From Lentzea terrae (GTDB lineage Bacteria > Actinomycetota > Actinomycetes > Mycobacteriales > Pseudonocardiaceae): DNA of 64,000 bases. Positions 23,952-30,597 of this stretch are shown here, piece after piece; the first letter of the stretch is position 1; every line of letters starts with the position of its first letter. The position numbers were made by a program, and so were the translations under genes. The notes under the pieces were generated by a model. It saw nothing but the letters and a program-made list of their open reading frames with translations, was not told where the DNA came from and ran no database searches. The DNA lies in NCBI RefSeq assembly GCF_003265345.1, contig NZ_QFWW01000004.1:155846-219845 (forward strand). Reading direction: 5' to 3'.

Positions 23952-24986
23952 ATGACCCACCCCATCGCCCTGCTCACGGACCCGGACCTCCTCGACGAGG
24001 TCCTCCGCATGGCCGCCGCCGCAGACTGCGAACTGCTCCGCGCCCCCGACGTGACTTCGTTGCGCTCGCAATGGCACGACGCCCCTCTCGTGCTGCTGGA
24101 CCCAGCCGCCGTCTCCGCCTGCCTGGACGCGAACTTCCCACGCCGCTCCGGCGTCTTCGTCGTCCACGGAGGCGACCCGCCCTGGGCGCCCGCAGTGGCC
24201 CTGGGCGCCGACGGAGTCCTGGAACTGCCGTTGGACGGCCGCATCCTGGTGAGCGCTCTCACCGACGTGCGCGAGGGCCCACCCTCCGACCGAGGCCGCG
24301 TGGTGTCGTTCGTAGGCGGCCGAGGCGGCTCCGGCGCCTCGATCTTGGCCATAGCCTGCGGCCGCGAGGCAGTGGCTCAAGGCGGCGAAGCGATGCTCGT
24401 CGACTGCGACCCCCTGGGCGGCGGCATAGACCTGGCCCTGGGCACCGAGTCCGTCGAGGGCGCCCGCTGGCCGGGCGTCCACTGCACCGGCGGCCGAGTC
24501 CCGATGTCAGCCCTCCGCGCGGCCCTACCGGTCTCCGGCAGCCTGAGCGTCCTGGCCTGCGACCGCACCGCACCAGACCCAGAACCCGCAGCAGTGGCCG
24601 CCGTCCTCGACGCAGGCCGCCGCTCAGGCTGCACCGTGATCTGCGACCTCCCGCGCCACCCCACCTCCGCAGCCTCAGCAGCCCTCGACCGCACCGACTT
24701 GACGGTCCTGGTCGTCCCAGCCGAAGTCCGCGCAACCGCAGCAGCCACCCGAGTCGCCTCCCGCCTCCTCACCCAGGCCCGCAACCTCCGCCTGGTAGTC
24801 CGCGGCCCCTCCCCGGGCAACCTGCAAGCCCCCGAGATGGCCGAGGTCATCGGCATCCCGCTGCTGACCCAGATGCGCCCAGAACCGGGCCTGCCCGAAA
24901 CGCTCGAACGGGGCCGCTTCCCACGCAACGCCAAGGGCCCACTGGCAGCCGCAGCCCGCCAGGTGCTGAAGGAGCTACGCCCATGA
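23952..24986 (+). CDS. ssd: Septum-site-determining/CpaE-like protein Ssd
   Basis: 344 residues. An N-terminal receiver-like domain (about 1-110) without phosphorylation motif, then a MinD/ParA-type ATPase domain. The P-loop region reads FVGGRGGSGASILAIA: the Lys of Walker A is absent (GGSGAS for GGxGKT). VDCDPLGGGIDLALG is the Walker B/switch region. In Mycobacterium Ssd (Rv3660c) affects septum formation; in tad loci the same family (CpaE/TadZ) places the secretion machine at the pole. First gene of the tad-like operon. ATG at 23952. Its stop overlaps the next start as ATGA. Confidence 0.9.
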   Translation: MTHPIALLTDPDLLDEVLRMAAAADCELLRAPDVTSLRSQWHDAPLVLLDPAAVSACLDANFPRRSGVFVVHGGDPPWAPAVALGADGVLELPLDGRILVSALTDVREGPPSDRGRVVSFVGGRGGSGASILAIACGREAVAQGGEAMLVDCDPLGGGIDLALGTESVEGARWPGVHCTGGRVPMSALRAALPVSGSLSVLACDRTAPDPEPAAVAAVLDAGRRSGCTVICDLPRHPTSAASAALDRTDLTVLVVPAEVRATAAATRVASRLLTQARNLRLVVRGPSPGNLQAPEMAEVIGIPLLTQMRPEPGLPETLERGRFPRNAKGPLAAAARQVLKELRP

Positions 24987-25270
24987 CCCGCCAGTGGCTA
25001 GCAGGCGATGGCTGCCTGCCCGGCGCCGAAGGAGTGGCGCGCGGCGGGTTCGGTGGCGGTTCGCCGGGTGTTGAAGTAGCCGCGCCCGCGACGCGCCAGG
25101 GGATCGCAGGCGGTGGCTGTCCGCCTGGTGCTGGAGGCGTGGCGCCCATGACCCGCCAGGAGTCCGGAGGCGATCGCAGTTCGCCTGGTGTCGGTGGAAA
25201 GGCGCTGGTTCCGCGCCGCAGGTTCGGGGGCGATGGCAGTTCGCCGAGCACTGCGCCCGTGACACGCCAG
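24979..25270 (+). repeat. Degenerate tandem repeats derived from the ssd/next-ORF junction
   Basis: The 16-base junction GCCCATGACCCGCCAG at the ssd stop (24979-24994) recurs at 25144-25159 (identical), 25084-25099 (GCCCGCGACGCGCCAG) and 25255-25270 (GCCCGTGACACGCCAG). Between copies, GGCGATGGCxGxTCGCC-like sequence also recurs. Unit spacing is 60 or about 105-111 bases. This looks like repeated duplication of a translation start region. Confidence 0.7.
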
Positions 25271-25609
25271 CGGTTCGATGGCGGTTTGCCAGGTGCTGGA
25301 GCAGTGTCGCCGGAGAGCTGTCCCCACTGTGCCCGCAGAGCGGTGATTCTCCGGGTGGTCGAAGGACTCCAGTCCAAGCCGCCGACGGGTCCACAACGAG
25401 CCGCAGCCGGCGCAATCGTTCGCGGCATCCTCGCTTGCAGTTGCCAGGCCGACGCTTCCCCAGCGCGGCAGGACCTCGCACTCCCAACACCGTCGCGCGG
25501 GAACGCCATGTCCCTGCCCCGCCGAGCCGAGCTGCCCCGCCGCGCGGCAGGAGCGGTGCCCCTGCGCCCGATCGAGGTCCCATTTGCGAGAGCGGAGTCG
25601 CAGCCATGA
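24983..25609 (+). CDS. Repeat-containing hypothetical protein, ATGA-coupled to ssd
   Basis: 208 residues, not recognised. The ATG overlaps the ssd stop (ATGA) and AAGGAG stands 8 bases upstream, so translation is likely. Residues 1-110 are degenerate Gly-rich repeats of about 20 residues with the pattern TRQxxxGGDGxxPGAxGVAP; the middle has SCPHCARR (CxxC) and an ILACSC segment; the C-terminus EVPFARAESQP resembles the ends of the following small ORFs. It ends in another ATGA. It could instead be a non-functional spacer created by repeat expansion. Codon use is high-GC but composition is biased. Confidence 0.45.
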   Translation: MTRQWLAGDGCLPGAEGVARGGFGGGSPGVEVAAPATRQGIAGGGCPPGAGGVAPMTRQESGGDRSSPGVGGKALVPRRRFGGDGSSPSTAPVTRQRFDGGLPGAGAVSPESCPHCARRAVILRVVEGLQSKPPTGPQRAAAGAIVRGILACSCQADASPARQDLALPTPSRGNAMSLPRRAELPRRAAGAVPLRPIEVPFARAESQP

Positions 25610-25752
25610 TCAACCGCCGTTTCTGGACGACGTGCTGCCAGGGCGAGGTTCCCGTTGCCAGAGCGAAGTTGCAGCCACGACCCACCTCCGCGCCTGCACG
25701 ACGTGTCGCCGGGCTGGGATTCCCGTCGATGCGAGCAGGGCTGTGGCCATGA
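25606..25752 (+). CDS. Small ATGA-coupled ORF, 48 residues
   Basis: Start overlaps the preceding stop (ATGA at 25606) and GGAG stands 8 bases upstream. It begins MINRRFWTTCCQGEVP and continues VARAKLQP, then reads through a second repeat unit in which the unit start has become ACGA (25677), so that unit no longer stops or starts translation. Ends in ATGA at 25749. Product unknown; significance lies in the chain of coupled ORFs. Confidence 0.4.
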   Translation: MINRRFWTTCCQGEVPVARAKLQPRPTSAPARRVAGLGFPSMRAGLWP

Positions 25753-25813
25753 CCCACATCTGCACGACGCGCCGCCAGACCGAAGTCCCCCTCCCGAGAG
25801 CGGAGTTGCAGCC
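25606..25813 (+). repeat. Tandem 65-72-base units carrying a Shine-Dalgarno and ATGA
   Basis: Units start at 25606, 25677 and 25749, with a partial fourth at 25814. Each begins ATGA(C/T)CxAC (ACGA in the second), contains ACGACGxGxxGCCAG and a GAGGTxCCC-like core, and ends GAGAGCGGAGTTGCAGCC just before the next ATGA. The last 36 bases of the 25606 ORF's predecessor (25570-25605) carry the same ending. Confidence 0.7.
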
Positions 25814-25817
25814 ATGA
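25749..25817 (+). CDS. Small ATGA-coupled ORF, 22 residues
   Basis: Starts in the ATGA at 25749 and ends in the ATGA at 25814. It reads MTHICTTRRQ then TEVPLPRAELQP and is one intact repeat unit. AGGG stands 8 bases before the start and GGAG 8 bases before the next. Too short to assign a function. Confidence 0.35.
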   Translation: MTHICTTRRQTEVPLPRAELQP

Positions 25818-25927
25818 CCAACCTCCGCATCCGCGTCGGCATCTGGTTGCGGATGGTGCGCAACCTCTTCGTCTACGGCCGCCCCTTCCCACCTCGCTAC
25901 ATCTTCAAGAAGGAGCCGCCGGAATGA
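25814..25927 (+). CDS. Small ATGA-coupled ORF, 37 residues
   Basis: Starts in ATGA at 25814 with GGAG 8 bases upstream, stops in ATGA at 25924. The first codons match the repeat units (MTNLR), then it departs into a basic, aromatic sequence: RVGIWLRMVRNLFVYGRPFP followed by PRYIFKKEPPE. This looks like a real amphipathic peptide rather than low-complexity repeat, and it is the better candidate for a functional small protein. Confidence 0.5.
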   Translation: MTNLRIRVGIWLRMVRNLFVYGRPFPPRYIFKKEPPE

Positions 25928-26025
25928 GCCGCTTCCTCGCCTGGTGCCACGAAACCTGGCTGCGCCTGACCGGCCGCGAGATCACCTACGGCCGCCACGC
26001 CCAACGCCCGGAGGCCGCGACATGA
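25924..26025 (+). CDS. Small ATGA-coupled ORF upstream of tadA, 33 residues
   Basis: Starts in ATGA at 25924 with a strong AAGGAG 8 bases upstream and ends in ATGA at 26022, which is also the tadA start. Reads MSRFLAWCHETWLRLTGREI then TYGRHAQRPEAAT. Not repeat-derived. It feeds ribosomes directly into tadA, so it may be a coupling peptide. Function unknown. Confidence 0.5.
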   Translation: MSRFLAWCHETWLRLTGREITYGRHAQRPEAAT

Positions 26026-27137
26026 CCGCCACCCTGATCGACCGCGTGAGACACCGGCTGGCGGGCGCGGACAGAGAAATGACCGCCGCGGTCGTGGCCC
26101 ACGCAGTCCGCTCGGAAGCTGGCGGCGTGCTGGCCGACTCGGATGTCCTGCAAGCCCTCGAGGTCCTCCGCCAGGAGTTCAGCGGCACCGGACCGCTCGA
26201 CCCGCTGCTCGCCGATCCCGGCACTACCGATGTCCTCGTCACCGCGCCGGACCAGGTGTGGGTAGACGGATCCGCGGGCCTGCGCCGCACCAGCGTCACC
26301 TTCCCCGACGAGGACGCCGTCCGGCGGCTCGCCCAACGCCTGGCGGTCGCTGCGGGCAGACGCCTGGACGACGCCTCGCCATGTGTCGACGGCTGGCTAC
26401 CGGGCAGCGGAGTCAGGTTGCACGCGGTCCTTCCGCCCATCGCCGACAGCACCTGCCTGTCGCTGCGCGTGCTCCGGCCGGCGACGCACGACCTCGAAGC
26501 ACTCCAGGAGCTCGGCACGTTCGACGCCGAGATCGCCGGAGTGCTGAGAGCCATCGTCAAACGGCGCAAGGCGTTCCTGGTGATCGGCGGGACGGGCTCG
26601 GGCAAGACGTCGTTGCTGTCGGCGCTGCTGGGTTGTGTGCCTGCGACCGAACGCATCGTGTGCGTGGAGGACGCCGGCGAGCTGCATCCGGACCACCCGC
26701 AGTTCGTGCGGCTGGTGGCGCGGCCGGCGAACGTCGAAGGGGCCGGCGAGATCACCGTCAGGGAGCTGGTGCGGGAGGCGTTGCGCATGCGGCCCGACCG
26801 GATCGTGGTCGGCGAGGTGCGAGGTGCTGAGGTTCGGGAACTGCTCACGTCGTTGAACACCGGGCACGAAGGTGGTGCCGGGACCCTGCACGCCAACTCG
26901 CCGGCCGAGGTTCCGGCGCGGCTCGAGGCGCTCGGGGCGTTGGGCGGGCTCGATCAGCAAGCGCTGCACAGCCAGGTCGCCGCGGCGGTGCAACTCGTGC
27001 TGCACATGCGCCGGGCGGAGAACGGTGCGAGACACCTCGAAGAGATCGGGGCGTTCGCGCGCACCAAAACCGGACTAGGAGTCCGTCCAATCTGGACAAG
27101 AGCAGAAGGCTGGCACGAGAAGGAGTTGCTGTGTTGA
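26022..27137 (+). CDS. tadA: TadA/CpaF-type secretion ATPase
   Basis: 371 residues. Type II/IV secretion ATPase that powers Flp/Tad pilus assembly at the inner face of the membrane. Walker A IGGTGSGKTS (about 188-197), Asp box VCVEDAGELHPDH, Walker B RIVVGEVRG and His box TGHEGGAGTLHANS are intact. N-terminal domain about 1-150. ATG at 26022 is preferred to an upstream ORF start because GGAGG stands 7 bases before it and it overlaps the preceding stop. Shorter than proteobacterial CpaF, normal for the actinobacterial Rv3659c type. Confidence 0.94.
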   Translation: MTATLIDRVRHRLAGADREMTAAVVAHAVRSEAGGVLADSDVLQALEVLRQEFSGTGPLDPLLADPGTTDVLVTAPDQVWVDGSAGLRRTSVTFPDEDAVRRLAQRLAVAAGRRLDDASPCVDGWLPGSGVRLHAVLPPIADSTCLSLRVLRPATHDLEALQELGTFDAEIAGVLRAIVKRRKAFLVIGGTGSGKTSLLSALLGCVPATERIVCVEDAGELHPDHPQFVRLVARPANVEGAGEITVRELVREALRMRPDRIVVGEVRGAEVRELLTSLNTGHEGGAGTLHANSPAEVPARLEALGALGGLDQQALHSQVAAAVQLVLHMRRAENGARHLEEIGAFARTKTGLGVRPIWTRAEGWHEKELLC

Positions 27138-27901
27138 CCCTCGCGCTCCTGGCGGCAGCCCTGCTGGTGTGGCCGCAGCTCAAGCCGATACGTCGGCTCA
27201 GGCCGAAAGGCAAGCGGGAAGTCGTTGTGCCGCAATGGCTGTGGCTGATCGCCGCAGTCACGGTCACCTACCTGGTGGCTGGCGTCGGCGGACTGATCGC
27301 CGGAACGGTCCTCGCCGCGGTGACTTACCACATCATCAAGCAGGGCAAGCGAAATCGGGCGCTCAGAGCGGCGACCGAAGCGCTCAGCAACGGCCTGGGC
27401 GGCGTGGTCGACGAGCTGCGGGCGGGAGCGCATCCCGCCGCAGCGGCAGAAGGTGCCGCCCAGGACACCCCGAAGCCGGCCGACGAAGTGTTGAAGGCGG
27501 CCGCGGCCACCGCGCGTCTGGGCGGCGACGTGGAGCGAACTCTGAAAGAGCTCAGACAGCCGCTCCTGAAAACAGCCGTGGACCAGTTGGCCAAGGCGTG
27601 GCACGTGTCGGCGAAACACGGTGTGGCGCTGGCTGACGTTCTGGACGCCACAAGAAGTGACCTCGATCAGCGGGCGGCGTTCGCGCGACAGGTGCACGCG
27701 CGCATGGCTGGGCCGAGAGCGAGTGCGGCGGTTCTTGCCGGGCTGCCGGTGTTCGCGATCCTGCTGGGCGAACTGAGTGGCGCCCGACCACTTCACACGC
27801 TCATCGAGACCACGGCAGGTCAGCTGTTGCTCGTGCTGGGCGCGCTGTTCCTCGCCGCCGGCCTGTGGTGGACGAAGCGGATCACCGAGGTCGAGCCGTG
27901 A
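27131..27901 (+). CDS. tadB: TadB-like pilus platform protein
   Basis: 256 residues. Membrane protein with hydrophobic segments at about 1-15, 36-60, 200-215 and 227-247 around a T2SSF-like cytoplasmic domain (TARLGGDVERTLKELRQ; VSAKHGVALADVLDATRSDL). GTG at 27131 overlaps tadA by 7 bases and has AAGGAG upstream. Partners the TadC-like protein as the pilus platform. Corresponds to Rv3658c by place and length. Confidence 0.85.
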   Translation: MLTLALLAAALLVWPQLKPIRRLRPKGKREVVVPQWLWLIAAVTVTYLVAGVGGLIAGTVLAAVTYHIIKQGKRNRALRAATEALSNGLGGVVDELRAGAHPAAAAEGAAQDTPKPADEVLKAAAATARLGGDVERTLKELRQPLLKTAVDQLAKAWHVSAKHGVALADVLDATRSDLDQRAAFARQVHARMAGPRASAAVLAGLPVFAILLGELSGARPLHTLIETTAGQLLLVLGALFLAAGLWWTKRITEVEP

Positions 27902-28425
27902 CGTTCCTGCTCCTGGCGCTGGCGATCCTCGTCGCACCGACGCCGCGAGAGGCGATCGACCGCCTGAGACCGAAGGCGCCCGATCCGCCGAACAACAACG
28001 CCGAACCAGACGGTCCGTTCGAACGGGCCGCGGCGCTCGACCTGATGGCCGCCTGCCTCAAGGCCGGGTTGCCGGTGCCGACGGCGATCAAGGCGGCCGG
28101 CATGGGCGAACTGAGCCAGGTCGCCGAACTCCTGGTGCTCGGCGCGGATCCGAACGCCGCGTGGGCAGAAGCCCTCAAGAATCCCGCGACGGCCGCGCTC
28201 GCGAGAGCGGCCAGGCGAACCGCGCGATCCGGAGCCGCGCTGGCCAGGCAGGCGGCCGAACTGGCGGAGCGGACCAGGGCCGAGGCCAGGGACCAGGCCG
28301 AGGCGACGGCGCAACGAGCGGCTGTGGCCGTGGCGGCACCGCTGGCGCTGTGCTTCCTGCCGGCGTTCCTGTGCCTCGGCGTGGTGCCGGTGGTGCTGGG
28401 GCTCGCCGACCAATTCCTCAACTGA
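27898..28425 (+). CDS. tadC: TadC-like pilus platform protein
   Basis: 175 residues from GTG 27898, which overlaps the tadB stop as GTGA. N-terminal and C-terminal membrane segments (FLLLALAILVAP; PLALCFLPAFLCLGVVPVVL) enclose a helical T2SSF-like core (AAALDLMAACLKAGLPVPTA). Short, as usual for actinobacterial tadC (Rv3657c). Forms the membrane platform with TadB. Confidence 0.85.
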   Translation: MTFLLLALAILVAPTPREAIDRLRPKAPDPPNNNAEPDGPFERAAALDLMAACLKAGLPVPTAIKAAGMGELSQVAELLVLGADPNAAWAEALKNPATAALARAARRTARSGAALARQAAELAERTRAEARDQAEATAQRAAVAVAAPLALCFLPAFLCLGVVPVVLGLADQFLN

Positions 28426-28438
28426 GAAGGACGAAGAC

Positions 28439-28600
28439 ATGGAACTGCTGAAGGACGACAGCGGTATGAGCACGGTTGAGTACGCGATCGGGACGTTGGC
28501 GGTCGCCGCGTTCGCCGCAGGGCTGTACGCGCTGCTCTCCAGTGACTGGATGCAGAACGTGTTGCAAGGACTGATACAGCGTGCGCTGTCGTCGGTCTGA
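28439..28600 (+). CDS. DUF4244 Flp-pilin-like protein
   Basis: 53 residues. Sequence DDSGMSTVEYAIGTLAVAAF shows a prepilin-type site: Gly, then a hydrophobic stretch with Glu at +5 of the mature form. DUF4244 proteins occupy this place in actinobacterial tad loci (Rv3656c) and are the likely pilin subunit. AAGGA precedes the ATG. No prepilin peptidase gene is in the window. Confidence 0.88.
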   Translation: MELLKDDSGMSTVEYAIGTLAVAAFAAGLYALLSSDWMQNVLQGLIQRALSSV

Positions 28601-28910
28601 TGACCGGGGCATGGTCACGGTGGAGGCGGCCATCGCGGTGTGCGCGCTGGTGGTGTTCATGGCGCTTGCTGCCGCTGGGCTGACGGCGGTCATCGAGCAG
28701 ATGCGGTGCACCGACGCGGCGAGAGAGGCGGCGCGGCTTACGGCGCGCGGTGAGCGGCAGCGTGGTGAGGAGGCGGCCGGGCAGATCGCGCCCGGAGCGA
28801 ACCTCGCGTTCCGGCACGAAGGTGACGCCGTTCGGGTGATCGTCACTAAACGCGGACCGCTGGGCGTGCCGCTCAGCGCGGAGGCGTTCGCCGTCGTGGA
28901 GCCGCGATGA
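28581..28910 (+). CDS. TadE-like pseudopilin
   Basis: 109 residues from GTG 28581, overlapping the DUF4244 gene by 20 bases; ATG 28611 is an alternative but would remove the basic leader. RGMVTVEAAIAVCALVVFMA is a prepilin-like signal with Glu at +5, followed by a periplasmic domain. Matches the TadE-like protein (Rv3655c) of the helicase/secretion neighbourhood. Confidence 0.85.
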   Translation: MRCRRSDDRGMVTVEAAIAVCALVVFMALAAAGLTAVIEQMRCTDAAREAARLTARGERQRGEEAAGQIAPGANLAFRHEGDAVRVIVTKRGPLGVPLSAEAFAVVEPR

Positions 28911-29332
28911 ACGGCGAACTGCCTGGTGATGAGTGCGGTTCGGCTGCGGTGAGCGGTGTGGTGGCGATGTTGTTGCTGATCATCGTGGCGGTCGTCGGCG
29001 CGCAGGTCGGGGCGGCGGTGGTCGTGCGGCATCGGGTGACCGGTGCGGCTGATCTGGCGGCGCTCGCGGGTGCGGCGAGTCTGCCCGACGGCGATGAAGT
29101 TGCTTGTGAGCAGGCGAAACGCGTGGCGGAGAGCAATCGGGCCGGGCTCGAGAGCTGCTCGGTGAGCGGTTGGGAGGTGGTTGTGCAGGTGTCGGCCACT
29201 ACGCCGTTCGGCCCGGTGAGCGCGCGGTCGAGAGCAGGTCCGGCTGAAGATCGAAGCGTTTGGAGCGCGACGAGCGGTCGCCTCGGGGCGGTGAGCGGAC
29301 TCACACCGGCGCCGGGACATGCTGAACGGTGA
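28907..29332 (+). CDS. TadG/Rv3654c-like membrane-anchored Tad protein
   Basis: 141 residues. One N-terminal membrane segment (VSGVVAMLLLIIVAVVGAQV) with the RHRVTGAADLAALAGAASLP motif of helicase/secretion-neighbourhood TadE-like proteins, and a Cys pair (VACEQAK, ESCSVSG) that could form a disulfide outside. ATG at 28907 overlaps the previous stop (ATGA). Last gene of the tad operon; the C-terminal 40 residues are low in structure. Confidence 0.8.
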   Translation: MNGELPGDECGSAAVSGVVAMLLLIIVAVVGAQVGAAVVVRHRVTGAADLAALAGAASLPDGDEVACEQAKRVAESNRAGLESCSVSGWEVVVQVSATTPFGPVSARSRAGPAEDRSVWSATSGRLGAVSGLTPAPGHAER

Positions 29333-29527
29333 TCGAACTAAACGCGCGGAGTTCAGTGGCTCTTTCTGGCAACGGACGTTCGCCGTCTCGTAGCTACCAG
29401 TTGTCGAGCGGGGGTTACGGAGGCCGGGGCCGGTGTCGTTAGTTGTAGTGGCGGCACCGACGCGGTGTCTCACGAACACCGGCACCACGTCGATGTCGAG
29501 TAAGAACTGGGAAGAAGGCGACGGAAG

Positions 29528-30148
29528 ATGGATTGGTCGGACAGCTGGCGCGGGGCCTTCCGCATCGAACTGCGTGCCGAGGCCGTGAGCCTCGCGTACC
29601 GCGGTTGGCCTGTACTGCCCGGCACCTACCCGGCCGGTTCTGAGCAGGGCGTGACGCAGTGGGCGGGCCGCAGCGGGCTCGAGCTGCACGGCCCGATCCC
29701 GGTGCACCGCGACTGGGTGGACCGCATCGGCACGCGCCCCGACCAGGTCGCCACGTGGTGGACCGGTCGTTCCTACAGCCTGCTCGTCGCCACCGGCCAC
29801 GTGGTGGACGCGATCGAGGTCGGCACCGACCTCGGCCGCCGCGCGGCCGTCGCACTGCGCTCGATCGGTGTTCCCGTGCCGATCGCCGCGACCCCGTCCG
29901 GGCGGTGGATGTTCCTCGTGAAGTCCGGCTCGAAGCTCAACACCGAGCTGGCCAACAACGCGGACGTGCACCTCTACGGCCAGGGCGAGTACATCCCGCT
30001 GCCGCCCACCCCGATGGCGCACGGCGTCGTGCACTGGAGGGTCAAGCCGTCGATCTGCGGCTGGAACCTCCCGAACGCGCACGTCGTGCAGGACGCACTG
30101 GCCGAGGCGCTGCACGCCCCGGCCGGCTACCAGCTCGAAACCGTCTGA
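29528..30148 (+). CDS. Primase-polymerase (AEP) N-terminal-domain-like protein
   Basis: 206 residues. Resembles the stand-alone prim-pol domain proteins common in actinobacteria: AVSLAYRGWPVLPGTYP at about 19-35, VVDAIEVGTDLGRRAAVALR at about 96-115, and TPSGRWMFLVKSG at about 131-143 where active enzymes have a S-G-x-H motif. Here the His is replaced, and the acidic DxD is not clear, so catalysis is doubtful. ATG at 29528 after GGAAG. No helicase domain or phage genes are adjacent; an integrated element is not indicated. Function unknown. Confidence 0.7.
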   Translation: MDWSDSWRGAFRIELRAEAVSLAYRGWPVLPGTYPAGSEQGVTQWAGRSGLELHGPIPVHRDWVDRIGTRPDQVATWWTGRSYSLLVATGHVVDAIEVGTDLGRRAAVALRSIGVPVPIAATPSGRWMFLVKSGSKLNTELANNADVHLYGQGEYIPLPPTPMAHGVVHWRVKPSICGWNLPNAHVVQDALAEALHAPAGYQLETV

Positions 30149-30153
30149 CACAA

Positions 30154-30475
30154 CTAAAAGAAGAGCCCGGCCGTGCTGGGTGTCGTCGTGGACTCTCCCC
30201 GACAACCCCGAAGGCGATGCCCTGCACGGCCGTTCCACCCCAGCCCGATCCGATGGTCGGCCTCCCCACCCCGCACTTGGGGGGCCACGGAGGAACGGGC
30301 GAAAAGCCGAACACGCACCCCGAAGGACAGCCTCCCGCGATAAACGACCGGGCCGAGGAACGTTAGTGGCAGGGCAACCGCTCTGCCGCGGTCGGTGAAG
30401 CCGGCTCCTCCCCGGAGTTCGTCCCAAGACAGTCGACACCGTCGCCTCCCGCGTGTCCTGTCGAGACGAACAACC
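30154..30475 (-). ncRNA. Candidate structured RNA, unassigned
   Basis: The 449 bases from 30149 to 30597 hold no convincing gene but strong structure. On the minus strand: a long hairpin 30417-30471 built of GUUCGUC/GACGAAC, GACAG/CUGUC and GACAC/GUGUC; a GGCAG/CUGCC hairpin 30368-30387; and a terminator-like hairpin 30166-30180 (CCCAGC-ACG-GCCGGG) followed by CTCTTCTTTTAG. The terminator side shows minus-strand transcription. It does not match tmRNA, RNase P RNA or SRP RNA motifs I know. Ends are guesses; a leader or antisense role cannot be excluded. Confidence 0.45.
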
Positions 30476-30550
30476 AGATTCCACCGATGTTCCAAGGGAT
30501 CCGGTCGCGAAGCGGTAGCAGGCGGGAAAACAGTGTTCGGCACGTGGAGA

Positions 30551-30588
30551 GCGCGCGCCGCAGGTACCCGTGAGCCTGCGGCGCGCGC
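30551..30588 (-). terminator. Terminator of the nucleotidyltransferase gene
   Basis: Perfect 14-bp stem, 30551-30564 with 30575-30588, loop of 10 bases, 10 bases past the stop of the minus-strand gene. No clear T-run. Confidence 0.65.
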
Positions 30589-30597
30589 CCACGAAAG

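Noticed and set aside
24979-25830. CRISPR array
   Set aside because: Repeats are degenerate, of uneven length and without unique spacers, and no cas gene is near.
24847-25892. Minus-strand open frames over the ssd-tadA repeats
   Set aside because: They show repeat peptides, but without ribosome sites or coupling, whereas the plus strand has six consistent ATGA/Shine-Dalgarno junctions.
30149-30597. tmRNA, RNase P RNA or SRP RNA
   Set aside because: None of the conserved sequence elements of these RNAs is present on either strand.
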